From Diphasiastrum complanatum (lineage: Eukaryota > Streptophyta > Lycopodiopsida > Lycopodiales > Lycopodiaceae), in contig CM055094.1 of assembly GCA_029204225.1 (NCBI GenBank), positions 18,247,179-18,311,178 of the forward strand: 64,000 bases of DNA, given 5' to 3'. The position numbers were made by a program, and so were the translations under genes. The notes below the pieces were generated by a model, which was given only the letters and a program-made list of their open reading frames with translations, searched no databases and was not told the DNA's origin. Numbering within the stretch: position 1 is the stretch's first letter; the number at the start of each line of letters is the position of its first letter. Of this stretch, positions 9,740-20,636 are shown in pieces.

Positions 9740-10750
9740 ATGATGACACTATGTTTGGCCAGAATTCAAGCCATATGTTGAGCCATACATGATTAAATAC
9801 AAGCCTTGTCAACTACATATGGCCGAACATCCTAAGGCTAGTGGTTTGTTGCATCCATTGGATATCCCTGATAAGAGACTAGAGAGTATATCGACGGATT
9901 TTCTAGTTGTATTTCCAAAGACCCACTGGGAAAATGCTTTTATTTGAGTGGTAGTGGATAGGTAAATTGAGTTAATTGTGTCATACAAGCTAAGTCAACT
10001 ACTAAAACTTTTGAATTAGTCCAGATCTTTGTTGAAAGATTATTTCAGTTGTATGAACCACCGAGTAACATTGTTAGTGATAGAGATCATTAGGGCCCTT
10101 TTTGGACTCAAAAAGGGCCTCTTCATTAATTATAATTAGTGTTAATGATGACATCTGTACCAACAACAGAGTGACAACTGAGATGGAATGGTCCATATGA
10201 CATGGCACATCCAATGGTATAAATCAGATCTTCAAATTCTAACTCACCCACTAACTCTCCTCTAACTCTATTTCCTCAGCCCATATTAATGATGATATGA
10301 CATGGCTCAAATTTAAATTTAAATAAAAATGTGACTATTTCTTCAAAGCCTTCAAACGCCGTTTTTATTAACTCAGAACGCCAAATTATGGGGCCCAATA
10401 TTGCCTTGGGCCCCCATATTGAAAAAAAAAATTCAAACAAAAAAGGGGGAAGGGGGGTGGGGTACAACCCCCCCCAGGTCTATTGATGTGTGACTTAACC
10501 CATGATAAACCCATGGTGAACTGCCACATAGGACAATCAGTGAGCTAATTAATCCTATTTAGCAAACATGTTTAGGCAAGGAAGAGGCCCTTTTTGAGTT
10601 CAAAAAGGGCCCTAATGCCTAAATTCACAGTTAACTTTTGGTCAGTAGTATTTTATGATCTATTTTTTATGTAAATCAAGTTGTAAGATGATGTCCATTT
10701 TTCCTTTCATTTAATTATTGATAATTGTCACAGATAGTTGATTCAATTTG
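9740..10750 (+). pseudogene. Gyp2: Ty3/gypsy integrase relic, split by a MITE
   Basis: Translating + gives the end of the integrase zinc region (YKPCQLHMAEHPKASGLLHP), the diagnostic LDIPDKRLESISTDF (first catalytic Asp), VFPKTHWENAFI, a stop, VVVDR, and PSNIVSDRDH (second catalytic Asp) up to 10090. After the MITE (10091-10614) the protein resumes as KFTVNFWSVVFYD and decays by about 10740. A near-copy of the tail (TCAAGTTGTAAGATGATGTC) recurs at 24966-24985. Several stops make it non-functional. Confidence 0.8.
10091..10614. mobile_element. MITE with 34-bp TIRs that are themselves foldback
   Basis: The left end (10091-10124) and right end (10581-10614) are inverted repeats that differ at one of 34 positions. 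Both begin TAGGGCCCTTTTTG on their own strand. Each TIR also folds on itself (GGCCCTTTTTG against CAAAAAGGGCC). The 456-base interior has no transposase-like ORF. A TA dinucleotide at each end would fit a TA duplication, but this is not conclusive. The element cleanly interrupts the Gyp2 integrase frame (SDRDH before, KFTVNFW after). Confidence 0.8.
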
Positions 10751-11252
10751 ATGGTCGTAAATTGTTGGTGATTGTCAATTATTATGTTGATTTGAGTGTC
10801 ATGGATGATTGAAATTTTATTGATGGAGTCAACATATGTTAAGGCTTGCATCAAGTTCTCAATACTCCTTGTCAATGTGAATCGAACCATTATTCAATCT
10901 TCAAGTTTGAAATTTTCTTGCATAAAAAATGCTTCTTCCTTGGCAATGATTTGGTAAGAATATGGGCACACATCGATTGTGTTTTGTGAGACAACTAGTT
11001 AGAGTTAGTGCAGCCTATCAATAATGGCAATGCATTGTTTGAAGTGTATTTACCATCACAACATATTACCAACTATGTGGTTCCTTTCATGTATCTAACT
11101 TGAATCCTTTTTACAGCTTTCAAATGAGTTGCTCCCAAGTTTGATAGAAATTGAGCACACTTATTGACTATGCAATATTGGACAAGCCATTGCATACATT
11201 GATTAACCCAGCAGTGAAGTATATGAAATTTTTTCCATGTCAGCTTGTTTTT
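10751..11252. other. no recognised gene
   Basis: AT-rich sequence between the gypsy integrase relic and the CACTA left terminus. It may continue the decayed gypsy element, but I cannot support a reading frame. Confidence 0.4.
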
Positions 11253-11460
11253 CACAACTAGAAAACTCTGCGTTTATCCACGCAGAGTATCCAAGCGAGA
11301 CCCGACACTTAGTTGATTTTCCAAAAATTTTGTTTGCGTGGAACATCCACGCCAAAAAAAATTTGAACACGCTTTCGGCGAGTCCACTGGTGTTTTTCTG
11401 ACAAGACTCCGAAAAATTTATGCGCGTGAATTATCCACACGTTGCAATTCATCTCCTCTT
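11253..11460. repeat. CACTA left terminus with subterminal repeats
   Basis: CACAACTAGAAAACTC at 11253 resembles the common CACTACTAGAAA terminus of plant CACTA elements. Within 200 bases lie spaced repeats around ATCCACGC: TTATCCACGCAG (11274), ACATCCACGCC (11346) and ATTATCCACACG (11432). The inverted partner TGCG..CGCA also occurs. Such subterminal arrays bind the element's TnpA-type protein in En/Spm. The terminus lies 560 bases downstream of the last transposase exon, as expected. Confidence 0.6.
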
Positions 11461-11810
11461 ATATGATTTTCATCATCACTCTCACTTTAAAAAATTATTT
11501 CATCATCCTGGCTATTAGAATTTCTATTCTCAACATCTATGGAAGTGGGTGCTTCAAGTATGGTTTGACAATTTACTCCATCTCTAGGTAGCTCAATCTC
11601 ATAGTTAAAATGAGGATTTTCCATTTCATTCTCAACGATTTACTACATCTCTAGGTAGCTCAATCTCATAGTTAAAATGAAGGTTTTTCATTTCATTCTC
11701 AACATTTGCACCCTCAAATACTCGTCGTGAACGTGGTTCAACTTGAGCTACAAAGCAACATATTTTGTTTAGTCGAGCTGGTTGAAAAAACACCTGCAAA
11801 AATCACTATT

Positions 11811-14800
11811 TTAGAACATTTCGAAAACTCGAATACTGAAGTCACTTGCAATAAAATAAAAAACATGATACCATAGCATGTGCACCTTCTCACAGTGATG
11901 AGGCAACACCAATGTGTCAAAGGACTCCATGCTCAATGTTTTTGATGAATCAATCGCAAAAAATCCACTTGGATCCAATTTTACGGTTGCATTTGGCCCT
12001 CTACAAACAACCTTGAACCATTTCACATCAAATAAAAAATAGTGTCCACTTTCACCAAATGACACATCATAAATATTTTGTATAGTTCCTACGTATTCTA
12101 TGTCTCCTGAGATGGGATTCTGATCTCGTGCACTGCTTTGACTTTCTTGTTGGAAAGATGCTATTACACCACAATCGTGTGTGCGTCTCTTGTTATCAAT
12201 CCTTTCAACACGAAAGTGGAAACCAAAAGCCCATATAGCATTATATATTTTGCACTGCCACATGACAAACATGAATCTCATAAATAATCACTGAATGAAC
12301 ATGGTGTTTCAAAATGATTAAACAAATATTGTTATAAACAAGAATGTCCTAATAATAAAGTATCTAAATAATAATACCTTCCATTCGCATCCTCTTGCAA
12401 ATTCCCATTCTGCGTTCGATATTTTTTGTCCCTCTTTTGTTGCTTTTTGTAGTGTGTCATGCAATGGCTCAAAATCATGTGAACTTGAGGCCATGTGTCT
12501 ACCTTTATTCTGTCGTTGGCACTTTCTAGACAAGGCCCTCTCTTTTTTCTCTTCTTCATATAGGTTTAACCATTTATCCATAACTCCACAATTATAAAGC
12601 ATGAAGGTAGAAATTTTTTCTAGTTGGAAGGGTGCCAACCTATGGACCTTTTCCATCCCTTGAGGTTTTTCACTAGTTACTTCTTCGGCTTCCTCATCAT
12701 GCCACAATAGTGGAGCAGATGGATGTAGTTGGTGCAAAATTTCAGTAACATAAAAGATAGATTCATGTACTAACCATCCCTCTGACATGCTACCTTCAGG
12801 CCTTGCCTTTTGACGCACAAAATCTTTTAAGACTTTCATGTATCTTTCCATAAAGAACATCCACCTAAAAAGTCACAAGTGGTTAAAAATCAGTGTTTTA
12901 TTTAATGATTTCATATATCAATTGATTTAGTTTAAATACACATGCAAAAGAAAATTTATGCACTTATATCTAGTGTGCACTGGACCAACAATAGAAACTT
13001 CTTCCACCAAGTGCACCAATAAATGCACTTGTGATTCTATAATGGAAGTAGAAAAATATCTCTCAAACATGCACACAATCTCCACCATATCCTCATGTCT
13101 CTTGCAAAGGTCCAGCTCACGGATTTCTTTAGAACACATCCATCTGCAACATATTCAATCCATTTTATGTCTACTTGAATTTCCAATCAATAAATACTAA
13201 ATAAAAAAATACACTAAGTACATGTAAATACCTGACAATGATTGATAGTTTGTATATGGTCTCACAATTATCTTTTGACAAGCACCCACGAATTGACAAT
13301 GGATAGATGAATTGAATCATCTTTGGCCAATCATGAGATTTGAGACCTTGCAACTTTCCATCCACTGTGAATGATGACCATAGAGAATGGGCAAAACCAG
13401 TTGATGTTCTAATGTCATGAATAATGGAGCGCACATGCTTAAGCTCCTCCTCAGTGAATGTCCAAGGTACTTTTGGAGCATGATCTTCACCATCCTTTAT
13501 CCAATATTTTTTTTTGGTGTTTGATTCTTTTAGATCGTGCCTTGCAGCAATGGTATCTTTTTCACCAATCAAGTGTTTCCAAATAGATTCACCCACATTT
13601 TTAAATATGTGCATAGGATTAAGTAGGTGATTAATCAAAAGGTTATTCCAATATTCCAAACGATGAAATATAGATAATCTTTTCATACCATCGATTGGTT
13701 TTGCTTGAAATTCCTCTCATATTTTTCGCCAATCTTCCATAGACATCCTCTTTGGAGGCATCTCTCTCTTAACTCCTCCTCCAAAACCTCTTCTATGAGT
13801 GTCTCTGAATGGATGGCTTCATGCAAGTATTTACGATGATTTTCATAAACCTCTTTTTTGAAACTATAAGAGTATCTTCCCACAAGATTTGGCCCGCACA
13901 AGAAACAATCATTTTTTCCAGTCGTTTGAAAGTTTGCCCAACAAATGGATACTATCAATCACTATTAAAAAAAAGTATATGTCAAAGAATAATTATAGCC
14001 ATTATAGTATATCATGTAAATGTCAAGAATTACTAGTTGTATGTAACTGTAAACAAACTCCTATGTACACAAGATAGACATTGTTTGAATGATTACTTCA
14101 GCATTCACCTAATCCTGGATAGTCATGCATTGTCCACATTACAATGGCATGTAGTGTAAACTCCCTCTCTTGTAAGGGGTGCGAAATGTGATATGCATTT
14201 ATCCCCTTCCAAAAATCTTCCAACTCGTCAATAGCGGCCCAAGATACACATCCATGTTCTTAACCTTGTGTTGGCCAGGAATTAGAAGTGCCAACATAAT
14301 GTGTCTTCTTTTTGTACTCAACCAAGGAGGAATATTATAATTTACCAAGCAAACAGACCAAATGGACCACGTAGTTGCTCGTACACCAAAGGAGTTAACA
14401 CCATCTGTTGCAAGACCCAATCTCACATTTCTTGACCCATTGGCAAATCTTGGATACTCTTTGTTGATGTGTTTCCATGCAGGTGAATCTGAAGGTTTCC
14501 TCATCATCCCATCCGTAGAGGTATGGTGTGCATGCCAGTCCATAAGTTGTGCAAGAGAAATTACTGAAAAATGTCATAAAACTTTGCACGGAATGGTTGC
14601 CCCTTGCAAATCATCTCTATATTGAGGAGTATCACAAATGGGACATTTCTTGAGTGATTTGTACCTTCCTCGATATAAAATACAATCTTTTGGACATGCA
14701 TGATATTGCTTGTAGTCCATCTCGATGTTAGACAACATCTTTCGTGCCTCATTTCTTGTCTCAGGCATTACAGTCCCTTCTGGGAGAGTTTTGTTTTTCA

Positions 14801-15352
14801 ATAGTCTGTACATGACAAAAGAAGTCATTGTAAAAAAATTATCACTGGATGTCCAAATTGTAAATTTTGTTTCAATGCAAAAATGACAAGTAGATGAAAA
14901 AAAATTTACTCAAATAATGATGTGAGGCTTTGGTCACTCCATCTATATTTTGCTTGAAGATTTAATAGAACTAGAGAAGTCACCAAACGAGATGTCTTTG
15001 CTCCAGGATACAATGCGATCTTTGATTCTTCTCGCAATTTCTTTTCTTCTTTAGACAAAAGTGCCTCCTCATCTTGTTCATTGTGTCTAGTTGCACTATT
15101 GTTCTCGTACATATCATCCAACATGTCTCCCATGACTTCAAATTCATCTTTCATTGGAAGCTCATTTTCATCGTTGGAACTTGTTTGCGAAGAAGTAGAT
15201 CTAGATGAGCTAGATTCAGATGCATTAGTCTCTTGATTAATGTGCTCATCAATTTTCATCATCTCTTTTAAGCCTTGACGTAGACGACGAGGTTTACTGG
15301 GTACGTTTCCTATTTTTCTCGAAAGCATTTCATTTTTTTTGTATTTTAACAT
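11811..15352 (-). pseudogene. TNP2-like CACTA transposase, six exons, damaged
   Basis: Exon 1 (15352-14910) starts at an ATG, has an acidic Ser-rich stretch and ends LYPGAKTSRL...WSDQSLTSLFE. Intron 14806-14909 splices in phase to LLKNKTLPEGTVMPE. Exon 2 has YHACPKDCILYRG and the CPIC segment, an in-frame TGA at 14574, then SPAWKHINKEYPRF and VRLGLATDGVNSFG (transposase core). A frameshift near 14233 leads to TLHAIVMWTMHDYPG. Exon 3 (13961-13232) has frameshifts at an A6 run (13911) and near 13690, then HLLNPMHIFKNV and LKSHDWPKMIQF. Exon 4 (13143-12964) and exon 5 (12864-12378) carry DUF4218 (FERYFSTSIIES; FMERYMKVLKDFVR, ARPEGSMSEG). Exon 6 (12254-11811) carries DUF4216 (AFGFHFRVERID, WFKVVCRGP). 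Introns are 88-147 bases, GT-AG, and restore frame. The damage (at least one stop and three frameshifts) makes this copy inactive. Confidence 0.85.
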
Positions 15353-16420
15353 ACTTTTGACAACAGTTCCTCTAATCGACCTATTGCTTGTTTTGATGCT
15401 GACTCTGGCTTAGTATTCCATGCAAACAAAATATGAAGGTATATTAATTTCTCTATGATTCTCACCTCTCCATGAAGTGTGCAAATATGAACAGCCTATA
15501 AAGGAACTGGTAGTACTGGTTTCCAGTTGGGATCTTCAATATCTCTTGAAACTCTTGTGCTCCTTGAAATGTCATTTGATGATTTCATACAATATAGACA
15601 TGGATGTTTCGAATTTGCTCCATGAGATACATTGAACATACATTTCAATGACTTCAAGTCTCTAGCTAAATGCCATTCCACAAAAAATTCACCTCTGTCA
15701 AGAACACTAAGTACTTTGCCATTCATATGATTCTTTATGATATCTAGATAACTTGTTCTGCTAAAAATCCAAGAAAGAACATCGTGATCCTCTTTGATAA
15801 CCTGTCCAACATATGGAATCACAAGTTTTTATATATTCAAAACAATTACCAAAAGAAATTGCACATGAATAACAACCTTATTTACCTGAAAACATGCTAG
15901 CCACCATATGTTGTTTTTTGATTGCACACTGAAGTTGAGATCTCTTGAGTTTGTTGCATTGTTCAATGCTCCATTCATGAGAGTAATACTTACTCTTTCC
16001 AATTTTTATCCTTTTATAACTTCCAATTCATCTAGCTTGACCACCAGAATAAGTTTGCTCATACTAACACTTGTAATATTATAGAATTTCAGTATAAATC
16101 TCAATAAATGATTCAAATCCACAAATAAGTTGTTGGTAGAATCATATGACAAATGGCCAGACTTTGAATTGTAAATTTCATTGATGTGAAAAGGGATTCC
16201 AATGACGTTTTGCATATCCTTATTCAAAACATCTCTCTCCAATCTTATCTGAAAAGGGCAAGAAATGGGAAATTTTTTTACATGCAATTGTCCAAAAGCC
16301 TCTTAAATAATTTTCAATATACTAGCATATGCCTCCCTGCCAATAACTGAGAAATCACATGCTCTCTGAATCAACACTCGGTCGATAACCTTACCGACCT
16401 CATAAATGAAAGTATGTTAA
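15346..16420 (-). pseudogene. unknown multi-exon ORF directly upstream of the CACTA transposase
   Basis: I do not recognise this protein with confidence. On -, one frame runs from about 16420 (VIDRVLIQRACDFSVIGREA) through PISCPFQIRLERDV and VSITLMNGALNNATN to WWLACFQ. Intron 15802-15885 (CAG/GTAAAT ... GACAG/G) joins it in phase 0 to VIKEDHDVLSWIFS, WHLARDLKSLKCMFN, HGANSKHPCLYCMKSS, AVHICTLHGEVRIIEKL and EELLSKVC, ending TAA at 15346. Only three stops break about 350 codons (16303, 16006 and 15496), and no frameshift is needed, so it was coding until recently. The HGANSK.PC.YC block looks like a metal-binding site. From memory, the D.K.L....G..A.S..PC..C pattern resembles transposon-associated proteins of protists and animals, but this is weak. 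The stop overlaps the transposase ATG (ATGTTAA). That site also reads as a 5' splice site (AAA/GTATGT), so both parts may share one transcript. Confidence 0.6.
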
Positions 16421-16512
16421 ATCTATCCTTAAAAAAAATAGTAGTATGGACAGCTGTTTTGATCTTCCTATGAAGGCTAGTTGTAAGCTTCATATAGAGA
16501 ACATAGTGAATC

Positions 16513-16786
16513 ACTTAGAGTTGGCTTCGAACAGGAACACAGATCATGTTACACAGTAACACAGATGGAAAACACTCTCCACAACAAGCTCACATAACAA
16601 CTGTATTTCTCAAAATGAAATTACACTGTACATATAGTTGTTCACTCAGGCAACCCATGCATGACCTAGGTTGTCGTCGGCGGGACGCGTGTCCCATCAA
16701 CTTGCCTTGTGGCGAGGCCAACTGATCCTTATCAACTGATAGGACCCACAATACAATAACACAATGATTCTACTTTAATTCTAACT
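16513..16786 (-). repeat. Cop5 3' LTR
   Basis: About 274 bases, nearly identical to 21924-22195. Read on -, it begins AGTTAGAATTAAAGTAGAA and ends TTCTAAGT, so the ends are short inverted repeats (TTAGAA/TTCTAA) and not the usual TG...CA. The start follows the purine tract directly. Confidence 0.85.
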
Positions 16787-16840
16787 CTTTCCCTTAAAGT
16801 ACAGTCTACTTTTTATATAGTCATATACATAGCTTTAAAC

Positions 16841-18026
16841 TCAACAAACTTTAAGTACAGAAAGCTTTGATCTAAACTTATGAAACTTTTCTCCAACAAG
16901 TGGCTTAGTGAAAATATCAGCTAGATGTTCTTCCGTACTACAATGAGCAACATGAATTTCATGACTCAGCAGCCTCTCACGTATAAAGTGATACTGAATC
17001 TCAATGTGTTTGGTTCTCACATAGAACACTGGATTCTTTGCTAGCTGAATGCCACTCTTATTGTCGCTATGTAAAGTTGTGGGATTTTTCTGCTTCATGG
17101 CAACTTCTTCCAAGATTTGTCTCAACCATATAGCTTCATGTGCTGCACTACACATTGCCTTATACTCTGCTTCTATGGTGGATAGAGCAATTGTACTTTT
17201 CCTCTTACTAGACCAGGAAAAGCAACTACCACAAAATTGGAATACATACCCTGTGGTAGATCAACGATCATCATAGTCACCTCCCCAATCCACATCCACA
17301 TAGCCACACAACTCAAGTAAACCCTCATGCTTCTTGTAAATCAAGCCATAATCTAAACTGCCTTTCACATAATGCAAAATGCATTTAGCTACCTTCCAAT
17401 GCATTTTTGTAGGTGCTACCATAAACTGACTTACAATGCCAACAACATAGCATATATCTAGTCTAGTTGTGGTAAGGTAAATCAAGCTCCCTACTAACTG
17501 CCTATACAACGTAGCTTAAAATGACTATGACTTATCAAGCTTAGAAAGCTTTTTACCTGGTTCAATAGGAGTATTCACTGGTTTGCAATCCTGCAAACTA
17601 AACCTGTGCAGCAACTCTTTGACATACTTCACTTGTGTTAAACCCACTTCGTGCCCTTTTTTCCACACCTCTACTCCAAGGCAATAATGCATCAGGCTGA
17701 GATCTGTCATCTCGAATTGTTCCATGAGGTCTTTCTTGATCATCAATAAGTAGACGTAGAGTATTCCACTTACATACTGGCGCAAAGGTCTCCTCATAGT
17801 CAATGTCTTTACTTTGTGCATACCCTTTGATCACCAATCTTGCCTTGTGCTTTGCTATACTTCCATCTACATGGTACTTAGTCTTGTATACCCATTTGCA
17901 ACAAATGGGTTTCTTGCCAACTGGTGATTCTACTAAGTCCCATGTGCTATGCTTAGCAATTGACTCCATCTCCTCTCCCATGGCCTTGACCCAAATGTCG
18001 TCATCCTTCGCTTCACTATAAGTCAA
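16841..18026 (-). pseudogene. Cop5 RT and RNase H, RT catalytic core deleted
   Basis: On -, the RT opens with WDLVESPVGKKPICCKWVYK, KHKARLVIKGYAQ and DYEETFAPV, but after TLRLLI (about 17740) it jumps to IKKDLMEQFEMTDLSLMHY and the LGVEVW block. The palm with YVDD and the preceding motifs, normally about 100 residues, is missing. After a frameshift come VGSLIYLTTTRLDICYVVG and the RNase H part: YVDVDWGGD, a TGA near 17261, ALSTIEAEYKAMCSAAHE, HSDNKSGIQLAKNP, TKHIEIQYHFIRE and the closing ADIFTKPL. Reverse transcription from this copy is impossible. Confidence 0.9.
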
Positions 18027-18376
18027 AGGTTCTTTGCTTTGAAGAATGCTAGATAAGAGAGCATAATTTGCTTCATACCTTTCAGGTTGTGTCTTCTCTC
18101 TTGTTGATCTTCATAGCTCTCCCTGGCTAGATGATCCTGAAAAGTCATCCATGTCGTGGCTCATCAACAATCTCTCAAACCATTTAGGGAGCTTCTTGTC
18201 AGGTGATCGGCTTTCTAGTGAAAATGTATCTCACGGTACATCCTTCTCCTTGCATTTGTCACCTGCAGCTTCAATCCTTCTTGCATCCGAAAGGTTTGTC
18301 TCTACCTCTCCAACCTGTTTCTTGGGATTGAGTAGTAGTATCTTGAGATGTATCCTCATGTTCATCACTTGGAAAG

Positions 18377-19708
18377 TCAATGAATGGGATCATCATCAGG
18401 AGGTATCCTCACTATACTATCTTTCCCACTGGATGTGTCTATCTTCTCAGCATCCTCATCTTCATACATCTTGGATTCATCAAAGATAACATCGCGGCTT
18501 ACATAGATTCTGTTTTCCACTAGATCAAAACATCTGTAGCCCTTCACGCGTTCATCATATCCTAGGAATATACACTTGATAGCTTTCACATCAAGTTTAC
18601 ATCTCTCTTCCTTAGGAATGTGTACAAAGGCCTTACATCCGAAGATCCACAAGTGGTTCACCATTGGCTTCTTCTTCGTGAATGCTTCCTTAGGTGTTAT
18701 CTTTGGTATGGCAATGGTAGGACTTCTATTTTGAAGATAGACTGCCGTACTGGATGCTTCTGACCAAAAATCTTTTGGCAGTTTCATCTCAGCTAGCATA
18801 GATCTGGCACTTTTCACAATCGTACGATTCTTGCGCTCAGCTACACCATTGAGAGCAGGAGTATGAGCTTGTGTAAATTGTCTTTTAATCCCACATTGAT
18901 CACAAAGATCATTGAAGTCATTAGAGCTATACTCACCTCCACTATCTGATCTTAGGACTTTGATCTTCCTACCTGTCTGATTTTTGACCAATGCTTTGAA
19001 GCTCTTGAAATTGTCAAATGCATATAATTTCTTCTTCAAGAAGTAGATCCACGTCTTACGTGACATATCATCAATAAAGGTCATGAAATAGAAGGCTTTA
19101 CCTAAGGACATGGTCCTCATAGGCCCACATAAATCTCTGTGGATTAAATCCAAGATGTTTTTTGCTCTTGCAACACCACCTTTACTGAACTTCTCTCGAT
19201 GCTGCTTCCCATATACATATGATTCGCACATTGATTTCAAGTGGTATTCTATGGTAGGCAATGTTGTTACCATCTCCAATTTTCTCGTCAAACTAAGGTT
19301 TCCCAAGTTCAAGTGACCAAGCCTCTTATGCCACAACTCAGTTTGCGATGCAATGGACAATACGAGTCCATGTTGCCCCTTGATTGTAGCATTCAACCTG
19401 TACAATTTTGTATTGGGCTCCCTTACCGTAATAACTTTGAACTTTTGGTTCACATCCTTCACAAAGCAATGATCATGGGCGAATTTTACTTTCAACTTTT
19501 GATCAGTAATGACTCCAACAAAAAGTAGATTTTTCTTCAAACTTGTTATGTAAAGTACCTCCCTGATCATCCTATTTTTCCCATCAGGTAGTTGGATTGA
19601 AACGGTGCCTATCCCCTTGATCTTGCACACATCACCATTTGCTTGTGAAATAGACGTTCCATTATCCAAGACTTTCAAGCTACTGAACCAATTCTTGTTA
19701 CCCGTCAT
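18377..19708 (-). pseudogene. Cop5 protease C-terminus and integrase, long open frame
   Basis: A 443-codon open frame holds the end of protease (VLYITSLKKNLLFVG), the GAG_pre-integrase region with the HHCC finger altered (ELWHKRLGHLN but CESYVYGK, where the second Cys is Tyr), and the integrase catalytic core: LIHRDLCGP (Asp), RSDSGGEYSS (Asp) and NGVAERKNRT (Glu). It is followed by the conserved FGCKAFVHIPKEER and LGYDERVKGYR blocks. The three catalytic residues are intact; the zinc finger is not. It is separated from gag upstream by a frameshift near 19705. Confidence 0.92.
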
Positions 19709-20636
19709 GTGAATGTGGTTCCCGAGTCAATATACCACGCTTGATCATCTTGATTAGATGACAATGCAGATATGAAGATGCTATAGTCTTCAATCTCACC
19801 CTCATCGACAAGGTTACCTTCTTGTTTTGGTTTTCCCTTGCCTTGTTCCGCCAAGAATTTGTGACATTCACTCTTCCAATGGCCCTTTTTACCAAAATGG
19901 AAGCACTTGTCTTTTTTCTTGGTCTTACTAGAATAATCCTCATCCTCTTGAGACTTGGCAAATTGCGATTTAAACCTTCTGAGACTTGACAAATTGTGGT
20001 TTAAACTTTTGGCATGTCGCAAGTGCCTGATCGTCAATATTCTGACATCTAGTTTTCACCATTTCTCATCGTTGCTCTTCCTACATCAAGGAACCTGTGA
20101 GCTCGTCAAAGGTTTGAATCTTTCTCTTGATGCTATTCTGTTCACAAACATCTGATAGGGTTCTGCAATGCCACACAATGCATTGTGCATGAGCTCCACA
20201 TCACGTATGCGCTCACCAATAGAATGTAGTTCATCCCTCATTGTTTTAATTCTGGTCATATACATCTGAATGTGCTCTCCTTGTTCCATTCGGGCACTAT
20301 TCAGGTTTGACTTTAAAAACATGATTCTTGATGGATTTGAGGCTCGAACTACTCCTTTAGCACATCCCATGCCTGTCTGGGTGTAACAACCTCACAAATG
20401 TGGGTAATGATGTGATCCTTCACTGACAAGTTAATGGGGGTCAAAGCTTTTCTCATCTTTTTGTCGAACACTTTGATATCCGCTTCATTTGGCGGTCTTC
20501 TCTCATCACTTCTGACGACCTCCCACACATCTTTCTCCATCAGTATGTTTTTCACTTTGAATTTCCACACTGCATAGTTGGAAATCCCGTCCAATTTGCT
20601 ACTTTCACTCAAAATGGACTCTCCCATGTTTGCCAT
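19705..20636 (-). pseudogene. Cop5 gag and protease active site
   Basis: The likely ATG at 20636 gives MANMGESILSES, then GISNYAVWKFKVKNILMEKD, the usual copia Gag start, and KALTPINLSVKDHIITHI. A frameshift near 20360 leads to FLKSNLNSARMEQGEHIQMY and MHNALCGIAEPYQMFV (UBN2 region). A second shift leads to the zinc knuckle, KCFHFGKKGHWKSEC, in which the second Cys is Phe, and AWYIDSGTT at the protease. The knuckle loss and the frameshifts make Gag defective. Confidence 0.87.

Larger units (their letters stand above)
11253..16512 (-). mobile_element. CACTA (En/Spm-like) DNA transposon, right end disrupted or unseen
   Basis: The segment joins the left terminus, the TNP2-like transposase (11811-15352) and the upstream unknown ORF (15346-16420), both read on -. 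On the right it is bounded by the LTR of Cop5, so the right terminus may have been displaced past 22195 or lost. ACTAGTTGT-like text near 16480 is not convincing as a terminus. CACTA elements move by cut and paste and usually make 3-bp target duplications; none can be assigned here. Confidence 0.65.

Noticed and set aside
16470-16490. Right terminus of the CACTA element at GGCTAGTTGTAAGC
   Set aside because: Only eight or nine bases match the inverted left end, no subterminal repeats are near, and the final G of CTAGTTGTG is missing.
18151-18489. + strand ORFs of 60-112 codons across Cop5 (also 19110-19528, 17049-17276, 17803-18021)
   Set aside because: Antisense shadows of the copia integrase and RT.
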